This document shows, piece by piece, positions 56,640 through 64,000 of a stretch of 64,000 nt of DNA. The notes under the pieces were generated by a model. The model made no database searches. It was not told where the DNA came from and was given only the letters and a program-made list of their open reading frames with translations. A program made the translations under genes and the position numbers. Positions within the stretch are counted from its first letter, which is position 1. Each line of letters begins with the position of its first letter. Source of the stretch: Euryodendron excelsum (lineage: Eukaryota; Streptophyta; Magnoliopsida; Ericales; Pentaphylacaceae); NCBI GenBank assembly GCA_033060915.1, contig CM065377.1, positions 30,744,183 through 30,808,182 on the forward strand. Direction: 5' to 3'.

Positions 56640-57310
56640 CTTCTTCTGCCTCTTCTAGGATCAATGCTCTTCCTGCCATAACTTTGTGAACCAGAAATGG
56701 GTCTTCATAGTTGAGGGCAAACTTGACTTTGGCTTTCTGCTAACTTGGAAGTGTCTTTTTAAGGACAAGATCCCCTTCTTTAAATTGGTAGGGCTTGACT
56801 TTCATGTTAAAGGATCTAGAAATTCATCTTTAATAGCATTGGGCATGGTAGATGGCTGCCATTCCCCTTTTTCTTCTAGGAGGCAAAGTTGTTCATACCA
56901 GTTTTTGATCTAGTATGCTTTAGTTAAATTCTCATGAAGACTCAGATAGAGAGAAAGTTTGCTTTAACTGGTAGGATTACCTCATTGCTTTATACCAAGG
57001 AGAATGGCGGTGTGCCCCATTGAAATTCTAACGAAGGTTCTATATGCCATCAATGCAAAGGGTGGCTGCTCATTCCAATCCCTATGGTGGTCATTATTCT
57101 TGCAAGGGATTCTGTTGACGTTTTTTTTCTCTGCTGCTTCAATGGCTCCATTTGTTTGTGAATGGTAGGCTACTGGGTTGTAGGGATTTATCTTGAAAGG
57201 TTTGGCTATGTTTTGCCATTGTGTCATTGTTGACGTTGCTTACATTATCTGTGATGATGGACCTAGGGAGGCCGACTCTGTAGAGAACATTGAAAGTCTT
57301 TAAGGTTAAA
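56640..57310 (-). pseudogene. Ogre-type integrase, core second half and C-terminus
   Basis: It starts at VGLPRSIITDN (about 57270), where ITDN carries the second catalytic Asp. Frame 57227-56982 continues MTQWQNIAKPFK, YHSQTNGAIEAAEKK (catalytic Glu in GAIEAA) and PPFALMAYRT. Then, with frame breaks, come KPYQFKEGDLVLKKTLP and NYEDPFLVHKV, the C-terminal DNA-binding part. The first half of integrase, RNase H and RT upstream are missing, since at 57310 it joins leader-like sequence. Confidence 0.78.
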
Positions 57311-57989
57311 AGATGCCAACTCTTAGATACCTTGCAAGTTTTCTTTTTCTAGAAAAGATTTTAGCATGATAAATAAAGCATTTCATAATTAAGAGTCATT
57401 TATTTCAGAATAGCCCGTTATGTACTTAATATTCACGTGATACTTTGATAAGCTAAAGTCAAGGGGTTCCTCCTATGGGCTTTACCAAGACCTTCAGGGT
57501 CTGAGGACTTTGATAGATGGTTTGATAAACCAATTTCTTATCTTAATGCTGTTAGATTGATGGAGCCTTGAGCAAGGTGGATCGGTATAAGAAAACCAAT
57601 GCTTAGGATTGAGATATCCTCTTCATGGAACAAGCTTTGAATAGATTGTCAGTCAATGATCTGGGCTGTAATGGTAGTCTACTAATTCTTTAAATGTTTT
57701 GAATGATGATGGCTCTGTACTCGTGCCCCTAGTTCTTTCTTAGGTTAGCACCTTTTGTCAAGCGGTAGGGATGGGCTAAATTTTTTTTTTTTTCAAATAG
57801 CATGCTAATGAAGCTTTGTAGATTGTGGCATGATGCTAAGGTTACTTGTTTGAGAGGTAACACTTTGTTGATGAAAGCTCACTCCCTTCCGCCAATTAGG
57901 CTTCTTCCAGTGAATGGACTCATCATTTTATGAGTTTTGAACTAGATGTAACGCAGAAGGGTCTTATAGGTTTGGCTATGCTCTCAAAC
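57311..57989 (-). other. Rearranged middle of the Ogre element, no recognised coding
   Basis: Here gag, protease, RT and RNase H should lie (several kb). Only about 0.7 kb remains and no motif is visible, including a run of 15 T near 57780. Confidence 0.5.
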
Positions 57990-58029
57990 CTAGAAAAAGA
58001 AAAGGAAAAAGAAAACGCAATTAGCATGT

Positions 58030-58960
58030 GGAGTTAAAGGTTTTATGCAATGCATGTCGTATGGAGGTCCTTTTTTTGAAGGAATCTAGGCATGATGCTG
58101 AATCTATCTTGGAGGTGGGGTTTTGCTCTATTATGCAATACAATACCTCTTCAGCATGGGCCAATTGATGATTCTTTGTTTGCGCAATCCCACCTCCATA
58201 GACAGAGAGAGATTTGGGCCCTTCTTGAGACATGGTTCTATGCATGCCATGAATCCTTAGAGTTGAGGAACCCTTAGGTGTTTTGGTTGGTTCGATTAAC
58301 ATGAGATTAGATTGCTCCTTTCTCTCTACGGTTGATTAAATGCATGAGAATGCAATAACTTGAGTTTCTTAGAACTCTTGTCCTAGAATAGATATGGATG
58401 CATGAGCATAATGGAAATGAATATGTGAGCAATACGATAATAGTAAATGAATGGTTTAGAAAACCCCCTTCTTGTCATGCTTCTGCCTTTGATTTTCTTA
58501 GTACTTGGAGATAAGGGGGGAGGATAAAAGACAAAAAAAACAAAAAATAAGTTAATGACTTGATTTGAAAGTTTTTATATAATATATGTCGTAGGGGTGC
58601 CCCTACTTTTTAAGGGGGACTAAACATGATGTTTTGGCTCACTTTTGAAGATAGGGGATTGCCCCTGTATGTCATTAAGAGACCTTGCTTTTTGATTGTC
58701 CCTTGACTTCTTGGCATCCTATATCCATGAGCAAAGAGGGATTGGGGCCCCTCTCTATGGAATGACTTGAAATGCATGCCATAAGTTCTTAGGGTCGCAT
58801 GGGAACCCTTAAGATTTTGGTAGGTTATGCAAGGTAGAGCTTGGTGTCACTCTCTATGGGTTGATATATGTATAAGAATGCAATGACTTGAGTTACTTTG
58901 GAAGTCTCATCTTGAAATGAAGCATCGAATGCGTATATATATATATATATATGCAAGAGT
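58030..58960. repeat. Direct duplication of about 530 bp in the Ogre leader
   Basis: Two diverged units: GGTTTTATGCAATGCATGTCG (58038) against GTTTTTATATAATATATGTCG (58569), CCATGAATCCTTAGAG (58247) against CCATAAGTTCTTAGGG (58780), and GAGAATGCAATAACTTGAG (58346) against AAGAATGCAATGACTTGAG (58873). The leader at 26651-28116 has one unit only. Confidence 0.75.
58934..58952. repeat. (TA)n microsatellite
   Basis: About nine TA units. Confidence 0.9.
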
Positions 58961-59723
58961 ATAAGGAGAGAGAATGTAATAATAAAGGAAATATGCATGC
59001 ATGAACATTACATAAGCATTATAACAGCAAGAATAGACAAGAATACAGAAAAGTAAAGCAGTCACCCTTTTCTCCCTGGTATTGAAATCAACGTGTGTGT
59101 CCTAAATCCGGCAGAGGTTCGGCTATGCATGGTTTGTACATAAGTATGAAGTTTAGGGTTTATTAATACTTCCTAAAAAGCTTAGTTCTCAGATCTTCAA
59201 ACCTAGACCCACTCCCCAGGGTGGTGCCATTATAGGTTAGTAATCCAAGTGGGGGAACCATCAAAAGGCCATAGGCTAAGAAATTGACACAGCATCTATC
59301 CACAACCAATATACCGTTCCCCCTTTTAACTAGAAGGGACGTAATTGGGTAAAAATGCAGATATGCAAATGCTAGTGCACGTGTAGTGTGTGTGTGTGTG
59401 AGAATTTGAAAAATGGAGGAAAGGGCCCAACAACTCCCATCCATTCTGTCCATTCCATCCTATTCATTCATGACATACATGGCAGTTAATATGACATAAA
59501 ATAAAATGCGAACAAGAGTCTACCTGCAAAAGAAAATGCACAAAGTCAGTAACTTGATGACAAACTTAATGCAAGATTGAATAATTGAATATGTATTGAA
59601 TGTAAGTGATGGCATGTTTCTAAAAACAGCTTTGAAAAGTTTAATTTTGAAGAATTTGAAGTGGACAAAATTGGACATATTAATTGAATATTCTAGATGA
59701 GTGAAGGGTGAAAAAACATGATA
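58961..59723 (-). other. Ogre leader, PBS-proximal part
   Basis: Matches 26850-27250 of the other Ogre element in reverse (for example CAACCAATATACCGTTCCCC near 59303 and GCAGAGGTTCGGCTATGCAT near 59111). The 96-codon frame 59453-59163 resembles the frame 26877-27110, but both are interrupted elsewhere and probably non-coding. Confidence 0.65.
59386..59400. repeat. (GT)n microsatellite
   Basis: About seven GT units in the Ogre leader. Confidence 0.9.
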
Positions 59724-59728
59724 ATGGC
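59724..59728. other. Target-site duplication, left copy
   Basis: ATGGC, identical to 63379-63383. Confidence 0.87.
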
Positions 59729-60916
59729 TGTTAGCACCCCATTTTGGCCACTCGACGATCTCTAGCCCAAATGGAAGTAGCTTCAAACCAACACAAGCAT
59801 ACTCAAGTCCAAACGGCTTCCTAGATCAAATCCAATCTATCAACTGCTTCGCGGGCCCACCGGGCCTACTAGAGGCAAAATGACTAAAATGCCCTTGTTG
59901 CATTAATCAGTCTAATCCAGATTGGCACATCTTCTATAAGACAATAAGTCTATTCAAATCCAAAGTCAAATCCATTTGTCCTGCCATTCGAGAAAGTTGA
60001 TCCCTCATTGACGGTAAGACCATTCAATCCAGCACGGGATGATCACTCAGAAGGTTTATTCCTCGGATCGGTAAAGCCCCTTTCACACTCATCTCCGGAA
60101 AGTACCTAAGTCCCCGAGATGGAAGAGCAGTTCACTTCTGGCGCCTACTAGCCCATTAATGTAGAATGTCTGTTAATTCGGCATGTTCTTTGAGAAAGCA
60201 CAAACCCCTAAAGAACGAAAGATCATCCAAGTCCGTCACGTTCTTTAAGAAAGCATAAATCCCTTAAGAACGAAAGATCATCCCAATCCAGTATGACCTT
60301 CAAGAAAGTTTATCCCTTAAGGTGGTAAGACCCTTTTAAGCCTTTCAACTGAAAAAATACTAATTCCTTGGATAGAAGTCCAGACTAGATCCAAACCAGT
60401 CAACATCAACGCTTGTTAGCCCGTCCTAGTGAAAAATGACCATTTTGCCCCTAGTAGGCCCGACACATTCCTCGAGAAAGTACCAAGTCCTCGGAACGAT
60501 AAGACCACCTTCTAGAGCCGTCCCTAGATGGTCTGGCATGTCTAGTGCCATCTAGTCAACCCCGATCCTTTCGCGGAGGTTCCCTGGTTATAATGACTGC
60601 CTTGCCCCTAGGCATCCAAATGCCCTAGGAAACCACACCGGCTCTAGATAACAAACTGACAACACCCCAGTCAACTCTGGTCAACCCAATCAACCCCGGT
60701 CAATCTTGGTCAACCCTATAACTCTCGAGATGAGGTGACTGCCATCTGGTCACTCTCTTTAACCATATCGGCTCTGGGAATCAAACCGACAACCTTCAGG
60801 ACTCTTTCCAAAATATTCCCTTTTATTTTTAGCCTGGCCCTGCTATCTGGCACCTTCCTTTTTTGAACCAGAGCCTCCTTGCTCCCCTTCGAGTGAAGCA
60901 TGACCTTTCTTTGGCT

Positions 60917-61050
60917 GTGCACCACTAATAATGGTGCATAGCCCCCCAGAATCAGCTACGAATCAACTAACCCCGTATCCAGCCTTTTTTTAAGCCCTCA
61001 TTAAGCCTTCCTGTGCCACTTATAGTGGTGCACGGCCAAAATTAGGCCAT
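60917..61050. other. Degraded palindromes upstream of the TATA box in LTR E
   Basis: GTGCACCACTAATAATGGTG (60917) and GTGCCACTTATAGTGGTGC (61013) are the counterparts of the perfect palindrome at 12813-12835. The first keeps most pairs. Confidence 0.65.
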
Positions 61051-61090
61051 GCGCCACTAAGAGTGGAGTACCACTCTGCCATTTTTGCAC

Positions 61091-61098
61091 TATAAATA
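61091..61098 (+). promoter_or_regulatory. TATA box of LTR E
   Basis: TATAAATA in TTTTTGCACTATAAATACAG, followed by a TC-rich leader. Confidence 0.7.
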
Positions 61099-61175
61099 CA
61101 GATCTTCCCTCTCTCTGTTTTGGGTCAAAAAAATTCTCTAGAAACTCTCCCCCTCTATTCCAGATAGCTCCTAGA

Positions 61176-61180
<5 letters not shown>

Positions 61181-61230
<50 letters not shown>
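61181..61230. repeat. (TC)25 microsatellite in LTR E
   Basis: A pure 50-base TC run 83 bases downstream of the TATA box. LTR D has only a short TC stretch at this place (about 13039-13054), so it expanded in E. Confidence 0.93.
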
Positions 61231-61233
<3 letters not shown>

Positions 61234-62721
61234 CCCATTAACTGAGTCTGAGTCTGAAATTCCAAAACCCTAGCTTCCAAGCTTTACCGAAGGTCCACCT
61301 CGCTGCCCAAAAGTTGTCGAAGACTTCCCAAGTCCAAGGCCCAAGCCTCTACCAAAGAAAGAGGAAATGAGATAAGGTAATCCCCATTTTACTTTCTCAT
61401 ACTCCCCCACTTTCTCTTCTCCCTTTGAACCCACTTGGGTATTTCTCTTTTTTAATCCCCTATCTCTAAACCCCGCTTTCTTGCATACTTGAAAACAAGA
61501 GGACGTTAAGTCCATGTCGAGAGTGAATAAGAAGAGATTACCGATTGAGACTCTCTTTTTGGCCCTCACTTGCTTCACGATATGGCCTTAGGGCCCTCTT
61601 GTAATGTGGTGATACCTAACCTTGTATGATTCATGCCATTACTATCATCAAATTGCATTTGCATTCATATTATTCCTCTACCTTTTAAAACCATTTTCTA
61701 AAGTAGTTTTTTTAAAACCACAATTCTAGGCGGATCCTAACCCTTTATGGTTAGGATTTTTCTAGAAAAGTGTGACATTTTAAATTGCTTCCGTTAGCCT
61801 ATATTTGCTTCTTTTCAAAAACCCAGTCCCAAAATGATCTTAGTTTTTTCATGACTAAGGTTGTTTCGAGAAATGTGTGACATTCAAAATGACCTAAAAG
61901 GTCTACATTTTTGGCTTCGTGCTTGTGTTATTTTTTAAAGCCACAAGCCTAAAGTGATTCTAGCCTTTCAATGGCTAGAATGACTTTAGGCAAGGTGTGA
62001 TATTCGTTTGGATATCTAAAATCCAAGTTAAGGCTTTGAGCCCCAAAACATGTTTTCAAAAGACTCGGTTTTCTAACCATTTTCAAAACTCATATCTGTT
62101 AAAACCTAGAAGTCCAATCCTCGGAAATCATGTTTTTGCTAACTTGAAAACCTTCCATTTTTAAGCCAAAATCCTACCATTTTCAAACCCTCAAAATCCT
62201 TAATTTCCAAATCAATTGAAACTTCCCTTTTCCAAACTTTTCTTTTCAATCAAATCAAAACCTTCCATTTCAAATCCCTCAAATCTCTCCTTTTTAAAAT
62301 CTTCTAAATTTAAACCTAATTTAATTCCTTCCATTTTGGAAACAATCCAAACTTGCCTTTTTCAAAATCAAATCTTTTCAAATCAAATTAAATCTTTTTA
62401 AATCTCAACCTTCCTAAAAAAGAAATATTTCAAAATCAAATCAAATCAAATCTTCTTAAAAATGAAATATTTTCAAGTCAAATATTCCTAAAAAGGAAAC
62501 ATTTCAAAAGTCTAATCTTCCAACAAAGAAATATTTTCAAGTCAAATTTTCTTGAAAAAGAAACAATTCAAAAGTCCAATCTTCCTAAAAAGAAAACATT
62601 TCAAAAGTCCAATCTTCTTGAAAAGGAAACACTTTCAAACTCAAACTTTCCTGAAAAGGAAACTTTCTAAAAATGAAAACTTTCTAGAAATAAGAACCGC
62701 TTTTAAAATTCCAACTCTTTC

Positions 62722-62800
62722 GGACTCTTGTCCGAACTACCATTGACCTGATCCTCTTTAAGGAGGTACGTAGGCAACCCTTCATGGGGTGTGGTCACAA
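62722..62800 (+). other. Conserved LTR block with hairpin (LTR E)
   Basis: TCGGAC-TCTT-GTCCGA forms a perfect 6-bp stem, then ACTACCATTGACCTGATCC and GGTACGTAGGCAACC. It is the element-sense version of the block at 4921-4998. Confidence 0.75.
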
Positions 62801-63378
62801 CCCTTTTTAAATTCTCAACTCCCTCTTTCAAACTCTTCTTCAAATTATGTTTTTAAAAGTTTTCTAAGTAGATAGCATTAAATATAGGTAAATAGTGAGT
62901 CATAATTAGGTGAGTAAAAGGTAATTAGACATATAGGTATCGCAAGGGCGAGGTAGGGTGATAGTCTTAAGATATCTTCTCTACACATAATCAACCTCCG
63001 AACTTAAGAATTTCTGTTTCAAAGACCAAAACCGGAGTCAATTTTCAAAAGGCCTTTCTAACATTTTTAGTGTTGTCAAGCAACCCTACCTTTTAAAACT
63101 CTCTCATGAGGGCATTTTTCAAAAACCTTTTCCAAAGCCTAAGTTTATCCCTTGGGTTTTACTTGGTGTAGATGACTTAGCACATCTTTAAATATGTTAG
63201 GTGGCGACTCCAAAGACCTTTTCAAAAAACCCTAATCAATTCCATTTCAAAAATTCAAACCCTGTCGCAATCGTTCTTCTAGGAGGACGAGTTTTAACGA
63301 GAGAGTACTGTACCAAATTCCCACCCCTGGGCCAAGAAAGAGAGAGGAGGGCCCAGTATCTGGAAACGGGGTGCGACA

Positions 63379-63383
63379 ATGGC
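63379..63383. other. Target-site duplication, right copy
   Basis: ATGGC, identical to 59724-59728. Confidence 0.87.
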
Positions 63384-63397
63384 CTAACCCTCTAAGC

Positions 63398-63416
63398 GTC
63401 TTCAGTGGAGTTGCCA
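63398..63416 (-). other. Primer-binding site of the minus-strand Ogre element
   Basis: Minus strand TGGCAACTCCACTGAAGAC, two bases from LTR F. It differs from the site at 26632-26650 at four positions, in keeping with decay. Confidence 0.8.
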
Positions 63417-63418
63417 GC

Positions 63419-64000
63419 TGTCGCGCCCTAATTTTTTGCAATCGAGAAAAACACAAGTGAGAAAAACACAATACTCTCTCTTTAGAACTCATCCCCCTAA
63501 AAGGACGAGTGCAATTATGTTTAAATTAGAAATTGATTTGAATAAGGACTTTTGAAAAAAATTTGGAGTCGTCACCTAACTTTGTTAAGGTGAGTTAGGT
63601 CACCTAAAACTAAGTACAATCCAAAGATTAAACTTAGGGTTTTTTGAAAAGGTTTTGGAAAACTTCCTCAACAGAGGGTTTTTGGAGAAAATAGGTTATT
63701 TAGCAACCTTCGAAAATATTTAAGCCCTTTTAAAAAATAACTCCATTTTTGGTCTTTGAAAACAGTGATTCTAGGTTTAGAGGTTAGTTACGTATAGGGA
63801 AGATGTATAAGGCTATCACCCTATCCCGCTCTTATATTACCTACATGTCTTATCATCCTAGGTTCACTCATTTAGAATCTTCGATTATCCATTATTCAAT
63901 TATACCCACTTTGAAAATTTTAGAAATATGTTCGATATGATGCATAACATACAAGTGCAAGAAAATAATTTGATTATGAAAATAGATTTAAAGGAAAGAT
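63419..64000 (-). mobile_element. 5' LTR F of the Ogre element (partial)
   Basis: Starts TGTCGCGCCC next to the PBS and runs past the right edge. It follows LTR C over the visible 580 bases, with an extra stretch (TATTTAAGCCC and following) that C lacks. The terminal hairpin (63487-63510) is kept with one G-T wobble. Confidence 0.87.

Larger units (their letters stand above)
59729..63378 (+). mobile_element. Ogre-like solo LTR E, 3650 bp, with perfect TSD
   Basis: Begins TGTTAGCACCCC and ends GGGGTGCGACA, bracketed by ATGGC on both sides. Neither a PBS nor a PPT touches it. It belongs to the same subfamily as truncated LTR D (TGTTAGCACCCC start, palindromes, TATA box, CT-rich tract) and is inserted in the leader of the minus-strand Ogre element, 15 bases from its PBS. 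Its last about 70 bases differ from other LTRs here and hold CTGGGCC and GGCCCAG arms (63330-63359). Confidence 0.9.
47236..64000 (-). mobile_element. Ogre-like retrotransposon, minus strand (5' end beyond the window)
   Basis: In minus-strand order: 5' LTR F (from beyond 64000 to 63419), PBS (63416-63398), leader (63397-63379, then 59728-57990), rearranged middle, integrase (57310-56640), long 3' region, polypurine tract (51680-51653) and 3' LTR C (51652-47236). The solo LTR E is nested at 59729-63378. LTR C and the visible part of F share details not found in the other LTRs (for example AACTAAGTACAATCC and CCATTATTCAATTATACCC), which supports pairing. Gag, protease and RT are missing. Confidence 0.85.

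Noticed and set aside
61181..61230. (TC)25 as a regulatory GAGA-type site
   Set aside because: The sister LTR has only a short TC tract at this place, so it is more simply a slippage expansion.

Overview
This window is eukaryotic plant DNA. It is almost entirely nested and broken long-terminal-repeat (LTR) retrotransposons, and I found no convincing intact host gene. The evidence is Ty3/gypsy families known only from plants (Ogre-, Tat/Retand- and Athila-like), a Copia-like LTR, stop-riddled pol genes and long AT-rich spacers. A eudicot with a sizeable genome fits best; the species cannot be fixed from this sequence alone.

Layout. 1-1930: the 5' end of a minus-strand Athila-like element, with an open gag start (80 codons running off the left edge), a primer-binding site (PBS) and a 1.3 kb LTR. 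It is inserted into a plus-strand Ogre-like relic (1931-4139, 9623-13872). A 5.48 kb minus-strand solo LTR (4140-9622) with a perfect 5-bp target-site duplication (TSD) splits that relic. 13873-15653: pieces of a minus-strand Tat-like element with PBS and LTR, interrupted by an Ogre LTR fragment. 15690-22100: a probable MITE, a stretch resembling the 5' end of a host gene, and decayed repeats with LINE-like coding traces. 22106-29458: a plus-strand Ogre 5' half (4.5 kb LTR, PBS, long leader, gag lacking its capsid core), ending against an Athila LTR fragment and a Copia-like LTR (29828-30479). 32774-43975: a minus-strand Tat element with 3' LTR, polypurine tract (PPT), an antisense extra ORF (Transposase_28 type) and two tandem truncated gag-pol copies. 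44094-47235: a second Tat copy, head-to-head with the first, whose middle is replaced by an Ogre RNase H/integrase segment. 47236 to beyond 64000: a minus-strand Ogre element inserted in that Tat integrase; its two LTRs are C (47236-51652) and F (63419 onward), and a third solo LTR with TSD (59729-63378) sits in its leader.

How the parts relate. The nesting gives an order of events: Tat copies first, then the Ogre element at 47-64 kb, then the solo LTR inside it; separately the 2-14 kb Ogre relic, then its solo LTR and the Athila insertion. All Ogre elements here lack part of gag and most of pol, so they would need enzymes from elsewhere.

The least expected signals are not genes. The giant LTRs carry short inverted repeats: a 29-bp minisatellite whose units each hold a hairpin with covarying arms, a perfect 11-bp-arm palindrome upstream of the TATA box, and two small hairpins near the 3' end that recur across LTR copies. 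These are inferences from reading the sequence by eye; no alignment or database search was run.
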